Below, piece by piece: positions 40,501 through 52,000 of a DNA stretch of 64,000 nucleotides; within the stretch, counting starts at the first letter, position 1; each line of letters begins with the position of its first letter. The DNA lies in the NCBI RefSeq assembly GCF_958979055.1, contig NC_084891.1:27873001-27937000 (forward strand), read 5' to 3'. The stretch comes from Alnus glutinosa (lineage: Eukaryota; Streptophyta; Magnoliopsida; Fagales; Betulaceae). A program made the position numbers and the translations under genes. Under the pieces are notes generated by a model. It was not told the DNA's origin, ran no database searches, and saw only the letters and a list, made by a program, of their open reading frames with translations.

Positions 40501-42143
40501 TTTTTTTTTTTGGGGGGGGGGGGAGAGGAGAGAAAACTGCACTGCAAATTGGAAATAATGACATTGGAACATACAAAATACTTTAACATATCGTACCCAA
40601 AACCATCCTCTCTTTTCTTTCTTGTTTTATTTATTTCCACAGAAAATGAAAACATACTCTGTGGCAAGCAAGAAGTAATGAGCCCCAGATCCACTACATG
40701 CCAAATTCACATGACCATTTCATGTTTCCCAACAACCCACCTCTACATCTTCAGATTTTGGAACATTCACAAGGAAGAAACAAACAGACAGAGAGAGCAA
40801 TAGAGAAATAGACAAATATAGACCTTGTTAAAGTGAACTTAACTATCACTCTGGTTATCATAGTTACAGTGGTCCCGATTTGTGCTTAAGTACCAACTAA
40901 CTGACCCACTCCATGTATACTTCTAGCACCAGGATAATGGAAAAGAATTTGGCCTTGGTTCAATGCTGTTCTTCACCTCTCCCATTACAATCATACATAG
41001 CCATTGCTCGCTATTTACCTTTCCACACCATCTCATGTACTTTCCCACATGAAGGACCTTGAAACACAACCATTTTTTGCAATTTCATAGCTAGTAAACT
41101 AATATAGCTTGCTTAGAAACAAAATTGCCATCACCCAACGTCCATGATCTCCTGGTGCATGCTTCATACTCAAACCCAGAAACACAACATAATTTTAGCA
41201 ATCAATTTCATAAACCACTCCTGAAGATAGAGTATACTACTAATTAATGTCCCTAACATGCAATATAAAGTTAGAATCATACATATGCTGATAAATTCGT
41301 CCATCACAACCCACCAGTCTGATAACTAACATATCCATAGCATTCAAATCGATTCGAAATACTACCTCTCTAAATACAATAGTGCTAATTTCGAATTTCA
41401 ACCTATCATCATCAACCTCCCCAACACGCTTTTTCTGGTACTCCACATATCGATCCCTATAAAACAAAACAATTGCATTTCACTCAAACAATTTTTAACT
41501 ATACGGACTCTCTCTAAGAAAATTCTAGAAAGCTGACCTGAGTTCTTGAATGAGAACCATTAGCCGCGTAGGGTCTCTGCTGTTCCAATCATCAAGTAAG
41601 CTATCAGTCTTCGACTTTGCGCTCAGTGGATGAAAATTTTCATCGTCCGGTCCAAATATAACATCCGGTGCAGACATTGGCGACTCTGTGTTGTATATAA
41701 CATCCCCTAGAACCAATCAAACATATAAAAAAATTTAGGTAACAAATGGAAATCGAAGACGAATAAAATGCACTCGGTGAAATAAAATCTCACAGACATT
41801 TGACAACGTCAAGGCAGTACGGGATTAGTATCGTGAACCGGTCAAGGACTCCAGGGTAGTACTTGCTACCGGACCACATCTGCTCAACCTGCAAAGCAAA
41901 ATGTAGGCAGAATTTGGATCTAGGTCTTTGCTGTTCTGTTTGGTTTCCGAGAAATGGTAGGAAAAAGAAAAGCAAACAAGCACGAGATTCTTGATTTATT
42001 TCTCGATTGCTACAATTTTTTGGGAAAACATAGCGGAGGAATAGGATTTTCCGGAAAGTTACCTTAACAGAGAGGGGAAAGTGGCTGAGGAGGTAATTGA
42101 GCTGAGCGGCGATTAATGGAGGAGGAACACCGTCCGAAGCCAT
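37580..42143 (-). CDS. BRE/BRCC45-like subunit of BRISC and BRCA1-A complexes
   Basis: Scaffold subunit of the K63-linkage deubiquitinase complexes built around BRCC36. Thirteen exons join in frame to 373 aa (human BRE is of similar size): 42143-42063, 41888-41798, 41706-41538, 41456-41366, 40261-40226, 40095-39997, 39873-39743, 39662-39614, 39517-39428, 39340-39287, 38920-38855, 37821-37724 and 37646-37580. Family blocks: LNYLLSHFPLSVK and VEQMWSGSKYYPGVLDRFTI in exons 1-2, PDVIFGPDDENFHPL in exon 3, PLTDMNIDKMVPGCPWRHPP in exon 6, FCRKATFLAVSGVFTFL in exon 10, VHFMIPTQFPKLPPALMLQS in exon 11, TDYPWSPRWDASLMAERIF in exon 12, NFKRYCNESQLQH at the end. No catalytic residues are expected, since BRE folds as inactive E2-like domains. 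The exon 2 donor (GTCTGT) is weak and chosen to keep a conserved W and the frame. An upstream ATG at 42152 would add three residues. Confidence 0.93.
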
Positions 42144-42540
42144 GGCCGTCACAGTGAGAGCTTTTCGGTTATCCGCGTTTGAAACTTAAACGCCGGCGAT
42201 CCGAGTTTTGTACTTGTCTGCAATAGTCGAAGTAACATGCAACTAGTTCGACACGGCAGCGTTAAGCCGTTAAATCAGAGAAGTCTCTAGTACGGGCTAC
42301 GGTACACGGGGAGAACTAAAACGACATCGTTCCAATAGATATCTAATATCTAGCTTGACAGAACGGCGTCGTTTGAGAAACCCAAGCTTGGGCCTATTCT
42401 TGAAGTGGGTTTAATGCGGAGCCCAACCCGTAGAGGGGCAGAATCGTCAAATGAGAGACGGTGGAAACCCTAATGACGAAGTCCGTGCCCTATAAAATCG
42501 TCGTCGCTTCTGTGCCTCAAACCAATCCCTCCGCTGCTCG
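42144..42540 (+). promoter_or_regulatory. Divergent promoter with Site II, telo-box and TATA
   Basis: Between the BRE-like start (reverse strand) and the snoRNA unit (forward). Visible elements: Site II TGGGCC at 42389-42394, a second Site II in reverse (AGCCCA, 42420-42425), telo-box AAACCCTAA at 42465-42473 and TATAAAA at 42491-42497. Site II plus telo-box is the known signature of plant ribosomal-protein and snoRNA promoters. A first exon probably ends at 42540, before GTGAGT. Confidence 0.75.
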
Positions 42541-42593
42541 GTGAGTCTCTTGATACCCTCTCCATCTTTCTCTGTATTTTTCTGATTAGTAGT

Positions 42594-42694
42594 GAAATCA
42601 AATGATGAATTTGGATTTAAAATTTCTCACGACGGTCGTCTGAGACACGCAAGTGTCGGAGCTGATGCAATAATCCAATGCTTCTGATGGTTTC
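42594..42694 (+). ncRNA. Box C/D snoRNA, 25S rRNA methylation guide (predicted Cm)
   Basis: Terminal stem GAAATCA (42594-42600) pairs with TGGTTTC (42688-42694). Box C ATGATGA at 42602-42608, D' CTGA at 42640-42643, C'-like TGATG at 42663-42667, box D CTGA at 42684-42687. Upstream of D', TCTCACGACGGTC (42625-42637) is the complement of the conserved 25S rRNA stretch GACCGUCGUGAGA; the D+5 rule places the methyl group on the first C. The second guide, upstream of D, has no rRNA match I recognise. Confidence 0.82.
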
Positions 42695-42771
42695 ATCTGT
42701 TTTCTTTTCTTTCCGTCTTTTTTGCACAGTAATTTTTTTTTTGTCCGTCGGATGATAGCGTCGGCGGTGGA

Positions 42772-42860
42772 GCAGGCATGGTGATGATGAATTGTATATC
42801 GTCCGATTAAATTCATGACAGGAGCACAATACCTCCTACTCATTCTGAACATTTGCTTGC
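42772..42860 (+). ncRNA. Box C/D snoRNA, 25S rRNA methylation guide (predicted Am)
   Basis: Perfect box C GTGATGA (42781-42787) and box D CTGA (42845-42848); the outer stem GCAGGC (42772-42777) pairs with GCTTGC (42855-42860) including one wobble. The 12 bases ending 42842, CCTCCTACTCAT at about 42831-42842, are the complement of the conserved 25S AUGAGUAGGAGG; D+5 points to the A in AUGAG. The internal D'/C' boxes are weak. Confidence 0.78.
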
Positions 42861-42977
42861 CCTCCACTGCCTTTTCTTTTACAAGTTATCGGCAATCTTT
42901 TATTTTCTCTTCCATTTTTGGTTTTTCTTAATTAGGCACTGTGAGGATATGCTTTAAGTGCTATGGCGTGAGATCTG

Positions 42978-43050
42978 AAGATCGATGAATTTCTTTGAAA
43001 TCTTTAAAGTCCTTTTCATTCTGAGTGCCTCACTGTGTTGATCTTCATAA
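42978..43050 (+). ncRNA. Possible third box C/D snoRNA
   Basis: GAAGATC and GATCTTC form a terminal stem around GATGA (box C-like) and a final TTGA (weak box D), with a clear internal CTGA. Both main boxes deviate from consensus and I found no rRNA target, so this is only a candidate member of the cluster. Confidence 0.4.
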
Positions 43051-44716
43051 AACAAAAAGACCGGTAGAAGTGATTATGAGAAAATCAATTTAGAAACATT
43101 GGCTCTTCGGTCGTGATTTTTGTTGGTGTTTTAGGTCTGTTACTCTTGCTGAACTGAACATCGAACCATTGATTTTAAGCAATCAAAATCATTAATATGT
43201 TTGTTAACCAGTTTTACGGATTTTTTTAGTTTTTATTTTGAAATATTCTGTGTTTTAATCGTTAATACTTAAATTCGCTGACAAACTTAGTTGTCTCAAT
43301 TTGGGCTGTAATCAACACTCGAACCAAAATACAGTGGTCTGGTCGGCCGCCATCTCTACGGTTTAGAGCAGTAATCGAGCCGAGTATTGCATCTTCAAAC
43401 TCAATTCGTTTTATTTTTTTAAACACGAGCTACTTATCAAAAAAAAAATTTTTAAACACGAGCTGAACTTCAGTTTCTCGCTAATTTAAATAATCTGTTT
43501 AAGTTTTATTCATTTACTTTTCTAACGGGTTCGAGCCGGTTTAGGAGCTACTCAATTTATTTAGTTATTTCATATATAAAGTAAATTTTGCGATTGTTTA
43601 ATATTTTTTAAAAATTAATACTAATAGTTTGTTAATTATAATTAATATTTATTGCTAGAAAAGTTAGAAAAATTAACTCAAATTTTAAATAATCTTATCT
43701 TAATTTTATATGTTTATTTTATAGTATATTTATACATTCATATACACTTTGTGTGTATACATTATAATATTTATACATTTTAAACTTACAATTTCAATAA
43801 TTCAACCAATATATATTATATTGCGAATAGCATTTTTTTTTTCTTTAAATACTTAACATATTCTTATAACAAAGTTAAATATAATATTATAAAAATAAAG
43901 TTATATGAGTCAAGTCGAGCTTATATGAGTGGAGCCTAAATTTATACGAGCCTAAATTTTTTGTTCAAATTCTATTCGTTTAATAAATGAATTGATTACA
44001 AGTCGAATTATGTTTACGAATAGCTCTGCTTCCTTAAAGTAATGTATGATCACCTTTATTGCTTGTAAGTTTCATCTTTAGGGTTTATATCTTCTTTCTT
44101 TTTTTTAATGAATAAGTGAATATTTTATTACTAACCAAATATCAAAGTATAAACAAAGGGTCTTAAAATACCAAACAAATCAACAAAACAAAAGACAAAA
44201 ACTATGTGGACAACTAGGCACAAAGGAAAACTCCTGTGTCAAATCAGAATAGTCCTATCTATATTCCACATTTAAAAAAGAGCCACATACTCCATACTTT
44301 TTATGAACTTTTCCTTTTTCCTTTCATGAGATCCTATTCCTAACCTTCCCAAAGATTAATCTTAAAATCGACTCTTACGTTTTTGGTTGGCCATGAGCTT
44401 TAATCTCATTCCTAGCACGCCAGCTTTTTAGTTCTTCACTTACTATAAGCTTCATCAAGCATATTCTGTCAGTCTATAAGAAAATGTTGGTTGAAGCAAC
44501 GGTTTACGCAGGTTTTCCAGATAGGGGGTTTATATCTTTTTTATTTTAAAAGGTTGATATTATTAGAATTAAAATTGCAGGAAGGAACCAAATTGATAAA
44601 GAACCAAGTTAACGAGAGCAAGTTCATTCATTCTTGGTATGGAACAGTGAAACAATTAGAGATATCTTTTTTTTATTACTATTTTTTATGAATAAAAATG
44701 ATTTAGAGATATCGTT
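43051..44716. other. Intergenic DNA with an old dispersed repeat
   Basis: The 43380-44010 part is an inverted, diverged copy of the repeat at 23780-24120 (for example TATGAGTCAAGTCGAGCTTA). No gene recognised; 44491-44691 has an open frame without known motifs. Confidence 0.45.
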
Positions 44717-44837
44717 GTACCCAAAGGATTCGGCTTAGATGCTGTAGTTTAAAACTACAGCACCATGCTGTAAAAAAATGAACAGTCTAGATTTAATCTT
44801 GGCTTTAAAGCAAATGTTTGCTTAACGTTTCTTTTTT

Positions 44838-45009
44838 AAGTCGTTGAAGCTGTCTGGGCAAGAAAAACAAATTTGTTGAAAAAAGCATTCACCCCAGCCT
44901 CATTCCCGAATATTGCAGAACATGCCACGTAGAGGAAGACTACTTGGAAGAGAGTTTGGCAGAAGGACAAAACCCCCAAAAGGGAGGCCAAAGAAGTCTG
45001 ATACTCCAT
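44838..45009 (-). pseudogene. Captured 5' piece of an AAA-ATPase (AATP1/ASD-like) gene
   Basis: Reverse strand from 45009 reads MEYQTSLASLLGVLSFCQTL then FQVVF, the N-terminal membrane anchor of the plant AAA-ATPase At5g40010-type family (usual form MEYWTSLASLLGVLAFCQSL). After that the sequence departs from the family and stops within 57 codons. About 50 bp of leader may also be included. Confidence 0.7.
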
Positions 45010-45347
45010 TTTCTTGCTTCTTTGTTTCTTTCGGTATTGAGAGAGCTGGGTCTTGCTCAATTTATAGAGAATATGAAACTAGTGGGGTTTTGTAATTCTT
45101 CTGGGAAATTTTTTGGATAGAGCAGAGAGAGAGAGAAGGTTGGGAATAAAGCATAGGGGGGATTTGTTAGACCCATATGATTTTCTAGCTCAAAGTCATT
45201 GAATTGGGTCTTAATACTTCATAGCTGAAAGTTGTGGAATTTGGTTCATTTTGTTGAATTGGATCATACCCAGAAAAGTTTAAATGCCAAAGTTTTTGAA
45301 TTGGGTCTAGTTTGTGAAGCTTAAGCATACCCATAAAGCGAAAAGTT

Positions 45348-45540
45348 TTTGGCTGCCGATAGTTGATTCGGACAACGACTCAGGAGGGCCGAACAACAGC
45401 AACAACGCTAACCGAATTCTCGGCTCGAGAGCAAGACAGGTTCCTCTCCATCACTAACGTGAGAAGAATCATGAAGAAGGCATTGCCTGCAAATGCCAAG
45501 ATCTCAAGGACGCAAAGGAAGGACATGGAGGGGCGAGTGA
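45348..45540 (+). pseudogene. Captured NF-YB (HAP3) gene fragment
   Basis: In successive frames: [16 protein letters not shown] (from 45365), [20 protein letters not shown] and PANAKIS. These are the N-terminus and first histone-fold helix of a plant NF-YB transcription factor (usual form REQDRFLPIANVSRIMKKAL). The start codon is lost, several small indels shift the frame, and the copy ends before the rest of the histone fold, so it cannot make a working NF-YB. Confidence 0.82.
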
Positions 45541-46003
45541 AATGAAAGAGAGCTGAGAGGAATTTGTCATTGTGAATTTTGCAGGCTTTAAATTAAATCC
45601 AAGAAAATCGATCATTTTTACCAACTTTTATTATTAAATAGACAAATAGTATAAGGAATATTAGCCTAAAGCATAGATAGATGGAAGAAACGTTAAGCAA
45701 ACGTTTGCTTTAAAGCCTATATTAAATCTAGGCCATTCATTTTTTTACAGCACGTTGCTGTAGTTTTAAACTACAGCACCTAAGCCGGATCCGTACCCAA
45801 AAAAGAAAAAGAAAAAGAAAATAATAATTGAGATTTATTAATGCGTTATTCATGCCGTACAAGTATATGCACAAAGCTGTCACTAATTCTACAATAAATC
45901 ACATCTTCAACAGACTTGTTGGTGAAAAAGAGAAGCCATCATGCGCACTTCATTTTGAAGAGGAACACAATTTACACTCATCTTTATGGTAGGCTACGTA
46001 CGT

Positions 46004-49000
46004 TTAGTCTAGAGCCCAAACCTGCAACCAAATTCCAAAGATTAAAGAAGCGAATCTCTATCAAAAAAATCTAATTAGTCTTCCAACAATCTGTTATTAG
46101 ATTATGCTTATTTTTGTTCTAACCTGTATCTTTCCATCGTAGGAACCAGCGAAAAGCATTGTTTCATCCATATCTGATGTCAATGATGTAATCTTTGCGT
46201 GGGCCGTTTTGATTGAAGTAACTTTTCTGACTCTCTCTCTTAACCAAACCTCAATGATCCCAAACTTTGTGGCTGTAAACATGAAGTCATTGTTGATGGC
46301 CATTCCATGGATATCAAATCCCGTTGAGAATGATCCTTTCACTGCCTTGGTGTCGAGGCAAAATACCTTCCACATGCAACATAAGATAACAAAAAAAACA
46401 AAAAAAAAAACACTTTAGCCTATAGGTTCGAGTCTAATTATACTATATTAACCACTCGTATTTACAACATTTTATCAACGTGATGCTCAATCTTTTTTAC
46501 ACTCACACGTAAATAGTCAGCACAAACGATAGCAACAACGAGAAATGCATACCTTCCCAGCTATAGCATCGACCGAAGATCCACCGGCGAAGAGTAGGTC
46601 ATCACGAACTTGCAGGGAGTGCATGACATGTTTACCCAACAACTTTCTTGTACCAGAGTAGAGCGTGTTTGATGTGTAATTGCACAAATCAACCTCCTGT
46701 CATTTTTTCTCTCTCACAAATTATCAATAAGATTTTTATAAGTAATGCTAGAAATTAGATTTTTATTCTACTACTATTCCACATTGGTGACGTGATGGTG
46801 TATATCAGCTCTTATTTCAATCTTTTGTTTAAAAAGAAAATTTTTGGCTATCCCACATTGTGAGATAAAAGTGTGACTTATAGTCTGTCTTAATTTGTAT
46901 ATGCATTAGAAACATTGCAAAGAAAGTTTACCTGGATACTATAACCAGAACAACCGCAATATAGTTTATCTCCACTCATGGCAAGGCATTTCACGTATTT
47001 GTTGAAATTGATGTGCCTTGGAGCCCCAGACCAGTTATAAACCTGTGACAACACAAATGTCAGCAATTCCTTTTCTTCTTCTTCTTCTTCGTCTTTTTAT
47101 ATATATATATATATTATTTTAAAATACAGTATGAAACGACAAAGCAAGAAAAACAGGAAAAATAACTAGTTCCGGGGAGGTGGGTCTGTCCCATTACAAA
47201 TAGGGATAGAGGGGGATGAAGAAATACAGTGAGAATGCAATCCGAGTGAACTGTGTTAGCTTAGCCGTTCAAATAAAACACTGAGCACTTGCCTTTACTC
47301 CAGTTCCATGAGAAACATAGCATGCCACATTAGCATTCGCTGTCAAGTCGTTTACTGCCTCTTTCACGTCATGAACTTCTATACACTGAATTTCTTCAGG
47401 TTTGATTGCCCAGACCTGTTAAATTATCATCCACAGCTCCAACTGTTAAATTGTCGGTTATCATCCTCAACGCTTAAACTGTTAAACAGCTAACATTAGA
47501 GATGGCCTACCCGAATTGTTTTGTCGGAGGAACCGCTATATAGTTTGTCACCTGAAGATGGAACATAGAGGCATGTGACGGCCTTTGTATGTTCTCGAAC
47601 TTCTTGAATCAACCTTATCATCCTCTTCCCAGTATCCCACACCTAGAAGCAAGATATTATATAGCCTTAGCTGTTGGATTGGGAAATAAACAGCCCTATA
47701 TATTTGTTCTGTTTAGGTGCAAACCTTAATCTTTCCATCGGAGTGGCTGCTAATAAGCCGACCATTTAGATGCAGCAAAGACAGAACCTCACCATTAGCG
47801 GATGCATCTAACTCAACCATTTCAGAACAACTCCACAACTCTGTCTGAAATACAGCACATTAGAAGTATTTAGTCATCTATCTATCTGTCTATATTAAGA
47901 AAAAGACATGCATTCTCCTCCACCCAACTTACTGCATCAACGGATGACAAATTCATTAAGGCTTTCATTATATCTGTCACCGCCACTGAATTCCTCTTGA
48001 GCTCTCTCAAGGTTCTGTAGATGCTTTTAGCATATGCTCCAAGCATTTCAAGTGCATCTAAAATTAACAGAGTTTGAGTTAAATTTTTACAAAAATAAAT
48101 AAAAATTGACATTGAAAACGTTTTTTGTGCAAGTATTAGCTCTGTGACAGGAAACTTACTTGGATCAGTAATAAAAGTTTTTATAGCAAGAGTGGCCAGA
48201 ATCTTTTCCTCCAGGTTCTTAGATGATTGGAGAACATTTATGAATTCTTCAAGCAAGGACTTGCGGGCAACACTTCTTATACCAGTATGAGGAAGAGTAG
48301 AAAGCATGTACGTGAGCCATGTGGCAAGAACAAGGCATGACTTTGCCATCTCTAAGGAATCACTCTTGAGGCATTCCTCCAAGGCTTTGAAAATAGAGCC
48401 CTTTTCGTGGTTGCAAAGTTCAAAAGCTACTTTTCTCTCCCAAGAGCTTGCAGCTTTCTCTTCCTCTTCCTATACATAAGTACATCAGATTCAGGATACA
48501 AGTTTGAACACAGTAAGCAACAAGCTCTATAATAAAACAAAAACCAGACTAATGCAAACCATTGTTTCCATCAAATCATTGTCATGTTTTCTCAGCTCTT
48601 CTGCCTTCATCAAAGCGTTGTAAGGATGGTCAAACCCTGCAATCTTGAGTAACCAAGCTTCGGTATAGGGCTCGCCGGAGGAAGTCAGGCGCCCGGAAAG
48701 AGATAATAAAGCATCTAGAGCCACCATCTGAGAATTAGAGAAGTCCTTTCTCCTGACTGCTTCAATTAGTGCATCAATAGCTTCTTCCCTGTATATGCTC
48801 ATCTTCCGTGGCTCAACCTGGAAAAGTGATCAGAGGAATCTATAATTAGATGGTTTAGTGGTGTACAGAAGAAAATGTTATTTAAGATTTCAAATTTTAT
48901 GGCTGATTTCAGAGAGAGTCAAGGCAAACCAGGAGATCAAGCTGAAGAAGAAGAGCAGCAATTGTAGGTTGCTGCTTCACAGGAGCCATTTGAAGATGCA

Positions 49001-52000
49001 CAAGAAATGTATGCATGGTACTAAATGCTCCTTCATCTTTAATTATGTGCAAGATTTGGTTGCAGCATGTCCTCCTGTGACAACATAGGAAGAGACTATA
49101 ATCTTTAGTGGGTACTATTGCAACTTTAGTTTGACAAATGTAACAACAATTTGATTACTAGCAAAATCCTTCACATGAATAAACATCTAATTCTGGAATG
49201 AAATGGCCAGAGAGAAATAGAGAGATTCCAGGACTTGTCTTAGCTTTAAACATCTGAAATAATTGTGAGTTTAGTTTTGATCTTCGCAAGTTCTACTGCA
49301 GGCATGAAGTTTTCTTGTCTTTCTTTTCTTTTCCTTTCCATTAGGATTGCAGCTTTTGTTATTTCAGGCTTTGGTAGCTTTAATTATTAAAAATTGATGG
49401 GCCATCAGCCTTTAATAAGAAAGACGTAAGAGAAGGGAAGATTTGAGATGTAAAGTATATACCTGTTCAACCGAACAAGCTCTGAGAGAAAATCTACACA
49501 TATGCCTCTCACACTATCATTTCCAGCATGAAACAACTCGAGAACTGGGGACAACTCAATTCTATTTGCTATCAAGTTCCGGCAACTTTTTTCAGCTTGC
49601 ATGCAACAAAAAAGTATGGAAACAATGGATCTCCCGCCTTCCAACCTATCCAAACACTTGACTAAAGCAGGAATTCCATTAGCAGAAATGACACTTAAGG
49701 CATTAAGGGACCTACTGCATTTATCCCCTCCCATCAAAACCTGCTCAAGCATTGCTATGGCAGCATCTTGGGGCTGAATTGCTAGCTGAAGATCATCCAA
49801 CTCTTCAGTTCTGTTCAGAATTATCTGGACAAGGGAGGGTACAAGTTCATGAACTGAAAGTTGAGAAAATGCTGGCCTCAACTGGAATATAAGAACAGCA
49901 GCCTCAGCTAGCCCATTCTTTAGCAGAGTAGCCAGGCAATCAAAATCAGAATCTACACTGGAAAGAGCCTCCCCAACACTTTCATCTGCAAACAGCAACT
50001 CTGAGAGAATGTAAATTGATGTTCTAAGAACTTCTCTGTTCTTAGAAGCAGATAGTATTTCCATAAACCCGTTTACAATTGTTGGATTGGATAAATAAGA
50101 TTGAACCCCAGGATCAGCCTTTGAGTCCTTCCATAATCCGACTATTGCCAACACAGCTGCTTCACACTCTTGTAAGTTTTCTGAATTACATAGACACGAA
50201 ACATATGGTTTTAAACCATTAATAATTGTTTCCACTTCAGCTTGAGATATGACACTGGTTGGTGATGAGAATGCAGCTGCTCGCACAAATCTTTTGCTCC
50301 TATTATTAGGATGCTCATTTACACTCCTATGACTGGAGAAATCACTTGCTCTTCCAAGCGTTGAGGCCAATGGGATTTCTTTTGAGGAATGGGAACCAAA
50401 CGAGCTTCTTGGTGTTTCAGAGTTTGAAAATTCCTGAGCAAGATTAGGATACTGTTCTTTCCAAGATGTTATAAGTCTCTTCAAAACATAGTTTGTTTTG
50501 GGCAGTGTAGTGGCAGAGAGAGGTTGCCGTGTGATAGGGCACGTCATGTTTCCTCTTTCAAGCCATTCTTGAATTGCTTTTCTTTCATATGTCTGGCCTG
50601 TTTCAAGGGTAACAGGGTCACCAAAGATATGGCTTGTAATGGGGCAAACAAAATCCTTAGGTGCTTTTGTTCCAGTAATCGACTTCTCAGACGTCGGTAG
50701 AGAAAAGAAGCTCTGGCTTCCCTCATCACCTTCTTGAATGGAACTGCAGGGTCCAAAGATATTTGACTTGTGTGAGGGAGGGGGGAAAGAAGGATTATGA
50801 GTCCATTTCGCCCAGCAATTTCGCAAACTTAAAATGTGTTTTTAATCAAAATTGCATAAAATGTGTCGTTTGAGAGTCTGTTTTTAAAAATGATGGTTTG
50901 AAAACGTAAAAAAACGCTGTCTAAAATCTACGTTTTCAAACCACAGGAAATGTGATGCGTTTTTAAAAACACACATTATTAAAGGCCAAAAAGATAATTT
51001 TGAAGTCATTCTCAGATGACGAGACTCTAATCCTGACTTTTTAAATTTCACATTTTAATAATAAAAAAGAAACTACCAAGTGCTGATTACCTATTTTCTA
51101 CTACTTGGCAATTCACAATGTCACAACTCATTCTCCGTCTTCGGTTATAGATTTTCCTGCAAGTTTTCTGGGTATCCTAAATTGCAAAGAAACCTTCAGT
51201 TAGAACCCATCTTCCAACTTTGGATAACATGAGTAAATAAATCAAACAAAGAGATAAGTAAGAGTCAGCAAATTGGATTTCAGTGGATCTCGAATCTGAA
51301 ACTTACGATTGCTGCTTCACTATCAGACTCTACTGAGCTGATGCTGGAATCACTCCGGATGTGCGGAGATGCAGGCAACGAGGTGGCAAAAGTGCGATCC
51401 GTGATACGGGTGGACAATAGGCGTAAAATGGGTTCTTTTTTACGGTGCTTATCTTGTTTTGGAAATGCAATCTTTGGAGACGGGGTTCTAGGGGAATCCA
51501 GAGGAGAGAAAATAGAAGAAGGACGTTTTTGATTCTTTATTTCATATGACAGTGCTTTAGGCCCAGTTTCCTTGTCTTCAACCATCGTCCTTCTGCTGAG
51601 AGATGTATCATCAGAATCCACGTAACCATCATCTGCCTCATACTCAGAATCGTCGTCATTCTCATCCAGTAAATCCTCCTGCCATAGAAACAAGATGTCA
51701 AGAACAGAGCTTACATTATTCAAAAATTACTGTATTAACAAGGGCCTTGGATTTTAGTTCGGCCACCTCCCCGGACTGTGGATCGGGATGGCGGTGAAAT
51801 CCAATTTGCTCTCCTTCGATTTTTGGAATGTACAGTATAAAATCACTTGAAACAGTTTTCTTAAATTTCATTTCATTATCTAGATATTCGAAAAACTCCT
51901 AAAAAAAATCTTTTAAATCAGATTCTTTTGTTTTATTGTTCTTTAAATTAAGAAAATACAAAAGAAACTAAAAGTTATACCTTAAATTTAGGGAAGCAAA

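Larger units (their letters stand above)
44726..45792. mobile_element. Pack-MULE carrying two captured gene fragments
   Basis: Inverted ends of about 105 bp (GGATTCGGCTTAGATGCTGT on the left, a near-identical inverted copy ending at 45792) and an exact 9-bp duplication GTACCCAAA at 44717-44725 and 45793-45801 make this a Mutator-like element. Between the ends lie pieces of two unrelated plant genes, listed separately, and no transposase: the definition of a Pack-MULE. 1,067 bp. It lies about 0.2 kb past the stop codon of the CERBERUS/LIN gene. Confidence 0.92.

Noticed and set aside
42598-42867. Reverse-strand coding frames over the snoRNA region
   Set aside because: The forward strand shows C/D boxes, terminal stems and rRNA guides, a much better explanation.
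43080-43145. Hairpin (GACCGGTAGAAG...CTCTTCGGTC) as a fourth snoRNA or a microRNA
   Set aside because: No correct C/D or H/ACA boxes, and hairpin arms too short for a microRNA precursor.
46735-46900. GTAATGCTAGAAA-type MITE in a CERBERUS/LIN intron
   Set aside because: No matching inverted end or target duplication found.
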